A stretch of 36,076 nt of DNA from an uncultured Flavobacteriales bacterium (GTDB lineage Bacteria; Bacteroidota; Bacteroidia; Flavobacteriales_D; Crocinitomicaceae). The stretch is from NCBI GenBank assembly GCA_903860985.1, contig CAIOSO010000111.1, positions 1-36,076 on the forward strand, read 5' to 3'. Positions 26,184 to 33,662 of the stretch are shown in pieces. Numbering within the stretch: position 1 is the first letter of the stretch; every line of letters starts with the position of its first letter. The notes beneath the pieces are model-generated. The model was not told where the DNA came from and did not search any database. It saw only the letters and a program-made list of their open reading frames with translations. Made by a program: the position numbers and the translations under genes.

Positions 26184-26191
26184 TATTTTTG
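26184..26191 (+). promoter_or_regulatory. -7 element of the tRNA-Cys promoter
   Basis: TATTTTTG is a perfect TAnnTTTG match ending 10 nt before the first base of the tRNA. I see no matching -33 TTG at the normal distance. Confidence 0.45.
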
Positions 26192-26201
26192 CAACCCTGA
26201 T

Positions 26202-26272
26202 GGTCTCATGGCCGAGCGGTTAGGCACCGGTCTGCAAAACCGTCTACAGCAGTTCGAATCTGCTTGAGACCT
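26202..26272 (+). tRNA. tRNA-Cys (anticodon GCA)
   Basis: The acceptor stem GGTCTCA/TGAGACC pairs over 7 bp. The D-arm is GCCGAGCGGTTAGGC. The anticodon loop CTGCAAA carries GCA, and the T-arm is AGCAG-TTCGAAT-CTGCT. The discriminator is U, as expected for tRNA-Cys. CCA is not encoded. The length is 71 nt. Confidence 0.96.
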
Positions 26273-26274
26273 CA

Positions 26275-26308
26275 AATAAAGCCCTGACGATTTTGTCAGG
26301 GCTTTATT
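26275..26308 (+). terminator. Strong intrinsic terminator after tRNA-Cys
   Basis: AATAAAGCCCTGAC (26275-26288) and GTCAGGGCTTTATT (26295-26308) form a perfect 14-bp stem with a 6-nt loop, followed by GTTTT. It starts 3 nt after the tRNA and probably works for both strands. Confidence 0.9.
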
Positions 26309-26497
26309 GTTTTCAATACCTGGTTACTTTTGTTTCTTCGAGAAAGGTTAAGATTCTGTTAAGTTTTTATTGTTAGAAATATGGATTTAGCTCGTTTATG
26401 CATCTTAATCCATGCAATTAAAGAATAAATTCAATAAAATGTCGGTTTTCCTTTACTTTCTCTTTAAAGGATAGTTTAAGAACTAACAAAAGTTTTA

Positions 26498-26505
26498 TAT
26501 ATTTG
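26498..26505 (+). promoter_or_regulatory. -7 element of the exbB-exbD-exbD-tonB operon promoter
   Basis: TATATTTG is a perfect TAnnTTTG match about 45 nt before ATG 26551. The -33 region (TTTA near 26475) is weak. A second perfect match, TACTTTTG, lies at 26325-26332. The AT-rich 240-bp gap between the tRNA terminator and exbB holds no ORF I can support. Confidence 0.45.
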
Positions 26506-26550
26506 GCATTCGAAAAATTTAAAAATTAGAAACATTAAAATCTATTTATC

Positions 26551-27354
26551 ATGAACAAAAACAAAAAGACGGCAGGAGGATTTTCAGCAATCGTTTCGTT
26601 TCTCGCTATTGCTATTGCATTAGTAGCAGGAGCATTGATTTACAGTAAAGTTTTTGGAGACCCAAGTAACTTCGTTGATAACGATCCTACAGGAGAACCA
26701 ATGGAAGGGAACTTGTATGGAGTAATCTACAAAGGTGGATTCATCGTACCAATTCTAGTAGCAATCAACTTAATCATTATCATTTTCTCTATCGAACGTT
26801 TGGTAACCTTGCTTATGGCAAATGGAAAAGGTAATACAGATAAATTCATCGCGGCTATTAAAGGTCACATGGATAAAAAAGACTACAAAGCAGCAATTGC
26901 ACAGTGTGACAATCAAAAAGGATCATTGGCAAATGTCGTTCGTGCAGGTCTTGAGAAATATGATCACATCAATGGTGATACAACTTTATCGAAAGAGCAA
27001 AAATTAGAATCTTTGAAAAAAGAATTAGAAGAGGCTACTTCATTAGAATTACCAATGCTTTCTAAAAACTTAGCTGTACTTTCTACAAGTGCTTCTGTTG
27101 CAACCTTAATCGGTTTGATTGGAACAGTACTTGGGATGATTCGTTCATTTGCTGCGATGTCAAAAGGTTCGCCAGATACAGCTGCACTTGCAACAGGTAT
27201 CTCTGAAGCCTTAATCAACACGGCATTCGGTATTACCGCTTCTACCTTAGCTATCATCTTGTACAACTTTTTCTCTACGAAGATTGATACGATGACATAC
27301 AGCATCGACGAAGCAAGCTTCACGATTGTTCAAGATTTCTCTGCATCTAACTAA
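26551..27354 (+). CDS. exbB: ExbB/TolQ/MotA-family proton channel subunit
   Basis: The 267-residue inner-membrane protein has four predicted helices (about 13-31, 64-82, 176-198, 222-241), one more at the N-terminus than the three-helix E. coli ExbB. The signature region G-L-I-G-T-V-L-G-M-I-x-S-F and the following G-I-S-E-A-L-I-N-T-A-F-G-I motif (about 187-228) are the pore-forming family core. Together with ExbD and TonB it converts proton flow into energy for outer-membrane receptors. It heads a tight four-gene run (30, 6 and 5 bp gaps). Confidence 0.95.
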   Translation: MNKNKKTAGGFSAIVSFLAIAIALVAGALIYSKVFGDPSNFVDNDPTGEPMEGNLYGVIYKGGFIVPILVAINLIIIIFSIERLVTLLMANGKGNTDKFIAAIKGHMDKKDYKAAIAQCDNQKGSLANVVRAGLEKYDHINGDTTLSKEQKLESLKKELEEATSLELPMLSKNLAVLSTSASVATLIGLIGTVLGMIRSFAAMSKGSPDTAALATGISEALINTAFGITASTLAIILYNFFSTKIDTMTYSIDEASFTIVQDFSASN

Positions 27355-27384
27355 TTGTAGATCCAACATCTAAATTAACAAGCA

Positions 27385-28053
27385 ATGCCAAAAATTAAAA
27401 TACCCAAAAGTTCCCCGTCCATAGACATGACGCCTATGGTGGACTTGGCATTCTTGCTTGTTACATTCTTTATGTTGGCAGCTTCTTTTCGCGCAAGTGA
27501 ACCCGTAACGGTAAATACGCCATCCAGTATCAGCGATAAATTTATTCCTGAGAATGTGATTATGGTGACCATTGACCAAGATGGACGTGTGTTCTTTAAC
27601 TTGTCGGGGGCAGAAGCGAGACGTGAAATGCTGACCAATATGATTGGGAAGTATAAAATGAGACTTAACGATGAGCAAATCGAAAAGTTTACGTTCATGT
27701 CAACATTTGGTTGTACCATGCAAGAATTACCTACTTACATTGATACAGGTGCGGATGACCGCATCACCTTCCAAACAAAAGGTATACAAGTTGATTCAAC
27801 AAAGACAAATGAATTATACGATTGGATTAGTTACGCCGGAACGGCTGCTTTGAACTCTGCTAAAACAGCTTTCGAAGAAGCAAAGTTGAAAGGTGAAAGT
27901 CCAGACGCGGAAGATTTTAAACCGAAATTCATTCTGCGAGTTGACTCCAAAACAAAATACCAAAAAGCGGAAGAAGTCATCAATGTGTTCAGGGAATTGA
28001 ACTTAAATAACTTGAATTTCATAACTTCTTCGGAGCTAGCTCCGATAAATTAA
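27385..28053 (+). CDS. exbD: ExbD-family biopolymer transport protein (first copy)
   Basis: The 222-residue protein has a short cytoplasmic basic N-terminus, the conserved I-D-M-T-P-M-V-D-L-A-F-L-L segment with the proton-path Asp20 in its single membrane helix (about 17-36), and a large periplasmic domain. It is longer than E. coli ExbD (141 residues), which is normal for Bacteroidota. It lies between exbB and a second exbD, and the pair probably form a mixed ExbD dimer in the ExbB pore. Confidence 0.93.
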   Translation: MPKIKIPKSSPSIDMTPMVDLAFLLVTFFMLAASFRASEPVTVNTPSSISDKFIPENVIMVTIDQDGRVFFNLSGAEARREMLTNMIGKYKMRLNDEQIEKFTFMSTFGCTMQELPTYIDTGADDRITFQTKGIQVDSTKTNELYDWISYAGTAALNSAKTAFEEAKLKGESPDAEDFKPKFILRVDSKTKYQKAEEVINVFRELNLNNLNFITSSELAPIN

Positions 28054-28059
28054 TCAGAC

Positions 28060-28707
28060 ATGGCAGAAATCGCAGAAGGCGGTGGCGGTGGCCACGGCAA
28101 AGGAAAGAAAAGAGCAAAGAAAAGCTCAACTCGAGTAGACATGACGCCCATGGTTGACTTGGCGTTCCTACTCTTGACATTCTTCGTCCTAACATCCACT
28201 TTTAGTAAGCCCAAAATGTTACCCTTAGCTTATCCGGCTAAAGTAGAGGAAACAGAAAAACAGAAAGGTCCTAAAATGAATAACGGGATTACCTTCCTAC
28301 TTTCAGAAAATCGTATTTTCTATTACCAAGGGGAATATTACAACAAAGATCACCGTGATAAAGATGGTTCGATTACCGAGTTAAAAGAGGTTGATTTTGG
28401 TACTGGAGAAAAAGGTATCAGAAAATTGTTAGGAAAACTAAATAACTACGTTTTAGTTAAAAAGCAAGGTCTTGATGAAAAACTAAAACGCAAACAACTA
28501 AACGATAGTACTTACCTGAAAAAGCTCGACGGACTTAGAGTTGAGCGCGAAGCACTGAAAGTACTCATCAAAACAGATGAAGATGCGTTGTGTAAGAATT
28601 TCATTGATCTTGTGGATGAGTTGAAAATTGCAGAAATCGGGGTAATTGCACCAGTTGATATTACACCAGGAGAACTGCAGTTGATGAAAGAAAAACTTAA
28701 AAAATAA
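28060..28707 (+). CDS. exbD: ExbD-family biopolymer transport protein (second copy)
   Basis: The 215-residue protein has a Gly-rich and Lys-rich cytoplasmic N-terminus (about 7-25), then V-D-M-T-P-M-V-D-L-A-F-L-L with Asp33 in the membrane helix (about 30-49), and a Lys-rich, partly coiled periplasmic domain. It differs from the first copy outside the helix, so the two are old paralogues, not a fresh duplication. It starts 6 bp after the first exbD and ends 5 bp before tonB. Confidence 0.93.
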   Translation: MAEIAEGGGGGHGKGKKRAKKSSTRVDMTPMVDLAFLLLTFFVLTSTFSKPKMLPLAYPAKVEETEKQKGPKMNNGITFLLSENRIFYYQGEYYNKDHRDKDGSITELKEVDFGTGEKGIRKLLGKLNNYVLVKKQGLDEKLKRKQLNDSTYLKKLDGLRVEREALKVLIKTDEDALCKNFIDLVDELKIAEIGVIAPVDITPGELQLMKEKLKK

Positions 28708-28712
28708 TTCGT

Positions 28713-29579
28713 ATGCAAGTCCTCTATGTCATCGTTGCTTTAGTCACAGGGTTTTCTCTCCTAGACTATTTTACTGCTCGTAAGTGGCAGCAAGTAACAT
28801 CAAACACGAGAAACGAAGTCGTTTTTGCTCACAGAAACAAAGCCTACGGTGCTTATGTCCTGAGAAGCAACTACAACAAACGCATGGTCATGATTATGGC
28901 TGGATTGGTTCTTTTTGCTGCCTTATCCTTTGGTATTTCTGAACTCATCAAACGCTTACCGAAGACTGAAATTGAACTTCCTAAAGAGAATGGCAAAAAC
29001 TTAACCTTACAACCGCCGGCAGACGAAGTTCCACCGCCAGTAGTACCTCCTCCTCCCCCACCTCCAAAATTGGAGCAGATGACCGCTTTCTTACCGCCGG
29101 TTATTGAGGATGATGTCGTAACAGACGTACTTCCAACACAAGCGGAATTAGAAAATACACGAGCAGGGGATCAAAACATCGAAGGTGGTGACGAAGGCTG
29201 GGAATTGCCAACAGATGATCCAAACAGTGGCCCAGCGCTTACACAAACAGTTGTTGAACCCATTGAAACGTGGGTAGAAGTAGAAGCAGAATTCAATGGA
29301 GGTTATGATAAACTGAATGAATTCATTAATGATAACATTCGTCCACCAGCAGAAGCAGCTGACCTTGGCGTAAATGGACGTGTCATTGTTCGCTTTGTCG
29401 TAGAAAGAGATGGAACCGTTTCTAATGCAGTCGTTGAGACTAAATTAGATGAATGCCCAGCTTGTGACAAAGAAGCACTGCGCGTGGTAGCCAAAATGCC
29501 GAAATGGAAAGCAGCATCGAATGCTGGTCGTGAAGTACGTACCTACGTGCGACTTCCGATTAAATTCGAATCTCAATAG
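28713..29579 (+). CDS. tonB: Energy transducer TonB
   Basis: The 288-residue protein contains the Bacteroidota TonB motif N-K-A-Y-G-A-Y-V-L-R just before a membrane helix (about 57-77), a Pro-rich spacer (about 105-125, with a run of seven Pro) and a C-terminal TonB domain (about 195-288; G-R-V-I-V-R-F-V-V-E-x-D-G-T-V-S and the closing V-R-L-P-I-K-F). It contacts TonB boxes of outer-membrane receptors. An additional hydrophobic stretch at residues 3-20 precedes the usual start, so the protein may cross the membrane twice. It ends at a terminator. Confidence 0.93.
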   Translation: MQVLYVIVALVTGFSLLDYFTARKWQQVTSNTRNEVVFAHRNKAYGAYVLRSNYNKRMVMIMAGLVLFAALSFGISELIKRLPKTEIELPKENGKNLTLQPPADEVPPPVVPPPPPPPKLEQMTAFLPPVIEDDVVTDVLPTQAELENTRAGDQNIEGGDEGWELPTDDPNSGPALTQTVVEPIETWVEVEAEFNGGYDKLNEFINDNIRPPAEAADLGVNGRVIVRFVVERDGTVSNAVVETKLDECPACDKEALRVVAKMPKWKAASNAGREVRTYVRLPIKFESQ

Positions 29580-29597
29580 AAAGAACCTAATTTATAG

Positions 29598-29632
29598 ATC
29601 CCCAATAGAATTTTCGATTGGGGATTTTTTTT
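29598..29632 (+). terminator. Intrinsic terminator after tonB
   Basis: ATCCCCAAT (29598-29606) and ATTGGGGAT (29617-29625) form a perfect 9-bp stem with a 10-nt loop, followed by seven T residues. It ends 6 nt before the next start codon. Confidence 0.9.
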
Positions 29633-29638
29633 GTCAAT

Positions 29639-29836
29639 ATGAAAACAAACATCATTCAAAGTATTACAGGTGGACTCGTTGTCGTCGTTGCCATAATATT
29701 TGCGGGAATGCTCGCGTTTAAAGATATATTACCTTATCTTAATGGATGGAAAAGAATCGTGACAATTGCCGTGCTTTTTCTCTACGCAGCTTATCGCTTT
29801 TCACGTATTTATAAAGATTTCAAAAAAGATCTATAA
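29639..29836 (+). CDS. Small membrane protein (65 aa) between tonB and the PstS-like gene
   Basis: ATG 29639 opens a 65-codon frame. It has two hydrophobic helices (about 9-28 and 43-58) joined by a short loop and ends in a Lys/Asp-rich tail. An upstream ATG (29618) would place the start inside the tonB terminator and is unlikely. It ends 12 bp before the PstS-like lipoprotein gene, so they are probably co-transcribed. Small ORFs of this kind sit at this place in many Bacteroidota TonB loci, but I know no function. Confidence 0.65.
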   Translation: MKTNIIQSITGGLVVVVAIIFAGMLAFKDILPYLNGWKRIVTIAVLFLYAAYRFSRIYKDFKKDL

Positions 29837-29848
29837 AAACCAAACACT

Positions 29849-30769
29849 ATGAAAGGACGCTATTATTTCCAACTCATCGTTTTAGCTCTGAGTTTTGTTG
29901 CTTGTGATTCCCCACAGAATCCACTTGCCTATGTAAAAGATACACATGGACGAGGGAAAGCAATGATCTACGTTGAAGAGTCCTTTAAACCACTGTTTGA
30001 GACATCGATTTCCACCTTTGAAAGTTTGAATCCGAAAGCAGATGTAACGGCAAAGTATCTTCCGGAAGGAGAAATCATCCAAGCTTTTTTTGATGGAAAA
30101 GTAAAAACCATCACGATAACACGTGATTTCACCAAAGCAGAAAAAAAATTCCTAAAAAGCAAGAATGTGGAGGTGAGTAGTGACCGCATTGCTTTAGATG
30201 CTGTCGCTTTGATCGTTAATCCCGAAAACACAGATACAACCATCAGTATTCCGAGATTAAGAAAAATTCTTTCCGATAAAAACAGTGTTTGGCCGACATC
30301 CAAACAACCAATTTCGGTCGTTTTTGATCAAATGAACTCGGCGAACTTCAACTACATCACCGAGATGCTTCAAACAAAAAACTTGGCAAACAATGTCTTC
30401 GCTGCCAAGTCCAATGAAGAGGTGATTAATTACGTTAAAAAAAACAAAAATGCCATTGGTATCATCGGATTGAATTGGATTTCAAATCAAGAAGATTTTG
30501 AAGTATTAAACTTTTTGGACGGCATTCACGTGATGGATGTGAAACTCAGCGAGGAAAGTGAATCATTTAAACCGATCAATGGCTATATCTACACCAAAGA
30601 ATATCCGCTCATTCGCGATGTGTGGATGATCAATAAAGGGAGTCGTTCTGGCTTGAACTCTGGATTCGTGAATTTCATGATTGGGGAAAAAGGTCAAATT
30701 ATTATACATAAATCGGAATTAGTTCCAGCCAATAATCCGGTGCGACTGATTCAAATGAGTCCTAAATAA
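29849..30769 (+). CDS. PstS-like substrate-binding lipoprotein
   Basis: The 306-residue protein has a lipoprotein signal peptide with V-A-C, lipid on Cys19. The mature part is a type II periplasmic-binding fold related to PstS phosphate-binding proteins, with an R-G-K-A segment early on, an I-T-R-D-F-T-K-A-E strand (about 86-94), A-L-D-A-V-A-L-I-V-N-P (the PstS-family hinge-like segment, about 112-122) and N-A-I-G-I-I-G near 200. There are no pstC, pstA or pstB genes in the window. Position after exbBD-tonB suggests a role with TonB-linked uptake, not a classic Pst transporter. The ligand is uncertain. Confidence 0.85.
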   Translation: MKGRYYFQLIVLALSFVACDSPQNPLAYVKDTHGRGKAMIYVEESFKPLFETSISTFESLNPKADVTAKYLPEGEIIQAFFDGKVKTITITRDFTKAEKKFLKSKNVEVSSDRIALDAVALIVNPENTDTTISIPRLRKILSDKNSVWPTSKQPISVVFDQMNSANFNYITEMLQTKNLANNVFAAKSNEEVINYVKKNKNAIGIIGLNWISNQEDFEVLNFLDGIHVMDVKLSEESESFKPINGYIYTKEYPLIRDVWMINKGSRSGLNSGFVNFMIGEKGQIIIHKSELVPANNPVRLIQMSPK

Positions 30770-30797
30770 CAAATCTCTATCATTTATCACCGCTTTT

Positions 30798-30829
30798 TTT
30801 TGCCAAACCATAAAACAAAGCTATTTTTG
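30798..30829 (+). promoter_or_regulatory. Consensus Bacteroidota promoter of the TPR gene
   Basis: TTTG ends at 30802 and is followed after exactly 19 nt by TATTTTTG (30822-30829). Both elements match the Bacteroidota sigma-A consensus and spacing. The start codon is 36 nt downstream of the -7 element. This is the best promoter match in the window. Confidence 0.7.
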
Positions 30830-30833
30830 GCAA
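30800..30833. repeat. 8-bp inverted repeat spanning the TPR-gene promoter
   Basis: TTGCCAAA (30800-30807) and TTTGGCAA (30826-30833) are perfect inverted arms 18 nt apart that cover the ends of the -33 and -7 elements. No T-run follows, so it is not an intrinsic terminator. The half-sites could be an operator for a dimeric or looping regulator. Confidence 0.45.
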
Positions 30834-30864
30834 GCAAATTGATTAGCATACAAAAACACATAAA

Positions 30865-32469
30865 ATGAAAACCTTATTTTTAATCGGAGCAGCATTTTTA
30901 AGTAGTTTGACATTCGGTCAGACCTTGAAAGATGCGATTTACAAAACGGATAACGAACGTTATGCTGATGCAATTAAAGATTTCGCAGCGTTGGTAAAAG
31001 CGGATCCAATGAACGGTGAATTTTACTTTTACTACGGTGACTGTTATTTTGACAAAGGTTTAGTTGACTCTGCTAAAATGATGTGGAACAAAAGTTTCGA
31101 AGTAGATAAACTTCGTGCGTTACCATTCGTTGCTGCAGGACACGTACTTTGGATTGATGGTAAAAAACCAGAAGCAAAATTGGAGTTCGACAAAGCGTTT
31201 GCCTTGACAAAAAAAGACAAATTAAAACGTGCCGAAGTAATTCGTGGGATGGCGAAGATTTTCATTAAGTCTGATGTGAAAGATTACGATCAAGCTTTGT
31301 TGTTATTGGAAGAAGCCATCATAAAAGATCCAAAAAATGAGGACAACCTCTTGTTAAAAGGTGATGCGCTTTACGCAAAAACACCAGACAACGCGAGTTT
31401 GGCGATTAAATCTTACCTAGCTGTTCTGGACATCAATCCAAAATCTCCACGAGGCGTGGTGCGTGTGGCGAAAATCTATCAAGCGGCACAAAACCAAGAG
31501 AAAGCAAACGAAATGTACAAACAAGCGAAACAAATTGACTCTACTTACGCACCAGCATACCGTGCAAATGCAGAGTTAAATATGTTGTTTGGAAAGAAAA
31601 AAGCAGCAATCGAGGATTGGCAAAAATACTTGAAATTGAATAACAACTTAGAAGCGCGTTATTTATATACCAATGCCTTATTCAATGCGAAACAATACTG
31701 TGAAGCAATCACGGAAGTGAATAACTTAAACGCCTTGAACTTTTCTAATTTCTATACTGAACGTATGTTGGCATTCTCTTACTTGGAATGCAACCCAGAT
31801 AGTTTATCCATCAAAAGTGGATTGGAAGCATCTGATCGTTTCTTTGCGATTGTTCCTGCAAACATGGTTAGTTATTTAGACTTTAAAACAAAAGGAGCCC
31901 TATTAATGAAAGCAGGAATGGATTCCCTTGGATTGATTGAATACGAAAAGGCGATCAATTATAACGAAGTTGCTGCAAAAGAATTGACGAGTGAAGTAGC
32001 GAAAATGTACTTCAAAGCGAAAAAATTCGATAAATCGATTGAACTTTACACAAAACGTTCACAGTTGGTGGCATTGACTTCAGCCGAAGAATACGAACTT
32101 GGAAAAGCCATTTACAATGGTCCGAAAGATTACGTATTGGCAGATTCAGCATTCGCGCGCGTGCTTCGTTTATCACCAAGTTATACACCGGGATATTTGT
32201 GGAGAGCTCGTTGTAATTACAAATTGGATTCAGCAAATGAGCGCTGGGCTGCACAACCTTACTATGAGAAAATCATTGAATTAGTGAAGGTAGAAGAACG
32301 TAGTTTGCCAGCGAATAAACCATTGGTCTTGGAAGCTTGTCGTTACTTGTGTGACTACTACGCGAAATCAACTGCGAAAGATTTGGTGAAGGCAAAATCT
32401 TTCTACGAAATCATTTATCAAATCGATCCAAACGATCCTACTGCAAAAATAGCATTGGGGATAAAATAA
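30865..32469 (+). CDS. Secreted/periplasmic tetratricopeptide-repeat protein
   Basis: This is a 534-residue protein with a Sec signal peptide (cleavage after F-G-Q, residue 19), followed almost entirely by helical TPR-like repeats. Examples are the D-A-I-K-D-F-A-A-L-V-K-A-D-P unit at about 35-50, the A-L-L-L-L-E-E-A-I-I-K-D-P unit, and further units about every 34 residues. TPR proteins bind partner proteins. Its place after exbBD-tonB and the PstS-like gene is common in Bacteroidota, suggesting a structural or assembly role near the TonB system. It has its own promoter and a strong terminator, so it is a separate transcript. Confidence 0.88.
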   Translation: MKTLFLIGAAFLSSLTFGQTLKDAIYKTDNERYADAIKDFAALVKADPMNGEFYFYYGDCYFDKGLVDSAKMMWNKSFEVDKLRALPFVAAGHVLWIDGKKPEAKLEFDKAFALTKKDKLKRAEVIRGMAKIFIKSDVKDYDQALLLLEEAIIKDPKNEDNLLLKGDALYAKTPDNASLAIKSYLAVLDINPKSPRGVVRVAKIYQAAQNQEKANEMYKQAKQIDSTYAPAYRANAELNMLFGKKKAAIEDWQKYLKLNNNLEARYLYTNALFNAKQYCEAITEVNNLNALNFSNFYTERMLAFSYLECNPDSLSIKSGLEASDRFFAIVPANMVSYLDFKTKGALLMKAGMDSLGLIEYEKAINYNEVAAKELTSEVAKMYFKAKKFDKSIELYTKRSQLVALTSAEEYELGKAIYNGPKDYVLADSAFARVLRLSPSYTPGYLWRARCNYKLDSANERWAAQPYYEKIIELVKVEERSLPANKPLVLEACRYLCDYYAKSTAKDLVKAKSFYEIIYQIDPNDPTAKIALGIK

Positions 32470-32486
32470 GATCTTTTAAAGAATTG

Positions 32487-32518
32487 AAAGGCGGATGAGT
32501 GATCATCCGCCTTTTTTT
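32487..32518 (+). terminator. Intrinsic terminator after the TPR gene
   Basis: AAAGGCGGATGA (32487-32498) and TCATCCGCCTTT form a perfect 12-bp stem with loop GTGA, followed by more T residues. Confidence 0.93.
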
Positions 32519-32569
32519 GTTCAACAACTATTTAGTAAATATTTATTATCTTTCCTTAAAAAAAGTCGA

Positions 32570-33064
32570 ATGAAGTACCTACTTATCGTTTCCATATTCC
32601 TTTCCTTAGCCATGGTTTCCTGTAAAAAGGATGTTCCGTTGCCACCTAGCACAAACATTCCCTACTTAGATAGCATAGCGGAGGTAGATACCCTTGGGAA
32701 GTTAAAAGTAGAATTATCAGGTATGCAAAACATGAACGGAACCATCAATTTTGCTTTGTATAACAACAGCGCAAGCTTTAACGATCCAAATCAAGTATAT
32801 AAGTCGCTTAGTTTGACTCCAACTGGTGCAAGTATGTCCTTTACGATTGATAGCCTTCCGGAAGGGACGTATGCTTTCGGCGTTTTCCATGATGAAAATA
32901 ACAACCAAGCAATTGACCAAAATTGGTTAGGGATTCCTTCAGAAGGATTCGGTTTTTCAAATAATGCAATGGGGAGTTTTGGACCACCGACCTATAATCA
33001 AGCTAAATTTGTTGTGCTCAAAAGTCAAACACATGTGCAAACCATTGCACTCAACTTCTATTAA
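32570..33064 (+). CDS. DUF2141-family lipoprotein
   Basis: ATG 32570 gives a 164-residue lipoprotein: M-K-Y-L-L-I-V then M-V-S-C with Cys18 lipidated, followed by K-K-D. An upstream in-frame start at 32495 lies inside the TPR-gene terminator and is rejected. The mature domain is a beta sandwich of the DUF2141 type: L-x-V-x-L-x-G-M-x-x-x-x-G-x-I-x-F-A-L-Y-N early, then L-P-E-G-T-Y-A-F-G-V-F-H-D-E-N-N-N and P-S-E-G-F-G-F-S-N-N-A. The function of this family is unknown. It converges with ribE, sharing TTAA (33061-33064) for both stops. Confidence 0.85.
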   Translation: MKYLLIVSIFLSLAMVSCKKDVPLPPSTNIPYLDSIAEVDTLGKLKVELSGMQNMNGTINFALYNNSASFNDPNQVYKSLSLTPTGASMSFTIDSLPEGTYAFGVFHDENNNQAIDQNWLGIPSEGFGFSNNAMGSFGPPTYNQAKFVVLKSQTHVQTIALNFY

Positions 33065-33639
33065 CGGTTCATCAAACGAGCGACGTATTTTCCGATAATA
33101 TCGAATTCTAAGTTCACCTCAGCACCGACAACAAGCGTATGGAAATTGGTGTGCTCGTAGGTATACGGAATGATGCAGACCGCAAATGATTGAGCAGCTG
33201 AATCAACGACCGTTAAACTCGTACCATTAATGGTGACCGAACCTTTTTCAACCGTAACAAATTCGGATTTATATTCAAAACGATAACGCCAGCTGCCATC
33301 TTCATCCGTGATTTCAATGCAACGCGCTAATCCATCGACGTGTCCTTGGACAATGTGTCCGTCAAGCCGTCCGTTGAAGCTCATACAGCGCTCCAAATTG
33401 ATTTTTGAGCCAAGTTCCCAACTACCAAGATTTGTTTTCTGTAGGGTCTCGTGAATCGCCGTCACCGTGTGTGTCCCTGGTTTCATCTCGACAACTGTCA
33501 AACAACAACCATTGTGTGCAACACTTTGGTCAATTTTCAATTCGTCACTCAACTTAGACTCAATGGTAAAATGTACATTTCCTCCATCTTGACGAATCTC
33601 CGTCAGCACTCCTATTTCTTCAATTATTCCTGTAAACAT
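33061..33639 (-). CDS. ribE: Riboflavin synthase (alpha subunit)
   Basis: The product catalyses the last step of riboflavin synthesis, dismutating two 6,7-dimethyl-8-ribityllumazine molecules. From ATG 33639 it has 192 residues and begins M-F-T-G-I-I-E-E, the invariant family start. Two lumazine-binding barrels follow (about 1-95 and 96-190), with N-G-C-C-L-T-V-V, N-L-E-R-C-M and G-H-I-V-Q-G-H-V-D-G near the second start, then the N-G-T-S-L-T-V block. An upstream in-frame ATG at 33666 overlaps the recJ stop (ATGA) and would add nine residues; the family start argues for 33639, but coupling to recJ is likely either way. Confidence 0.95.
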   Translation of the reverse strand: MFTGIIEEIGVLTEIRQDGGNVHFTIESKLSDELKIDQSVAHNGCCLTVVEMKPGTHTVTAIHETLQKTNLGSWELGSKINLERCMSFNGRLDGHIVQGHVDGLARCIEITDEDGSWRYRFEYKSEFVTVEKGSVTINGTSLTVVDSAAQSFAVCIIPYTYEHTNFHTLVVGAEVNLEFDIIGKYVARLMNR

Positions 33640-33662
33640 AGCATCCAAAATTAAGGGAAATT

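Noticed and set aside
26381..26413. Inverted repeat ATGGATT...AATCCAT upstream of exbB
   Set aside because: Only seven paired bases with a 19-nt spacer in AT-rich DNA, not linked to a promoter element; could be chance.
26449..26471. Hairpin TCCTTTA...TAAAGGA upstream of the exbB promoter
   Set aside because: A 7-bp AT-rich stem with no T-run and no clear position relative to the start site; too weak to call.
27370..27719. Two minus-strand ORFs opposite the first exbD
   Set aside because: Complement of a well conserved ExbD gene inside a tight operon; no independent support.
32495..32569. Upstream start for the DUF2141 lipoprotein
   Set aside because: It would begin inside the TPR-gene terminator and put 25 residues before a clear lipoprotein signal peptide that starts at ATG 32570.
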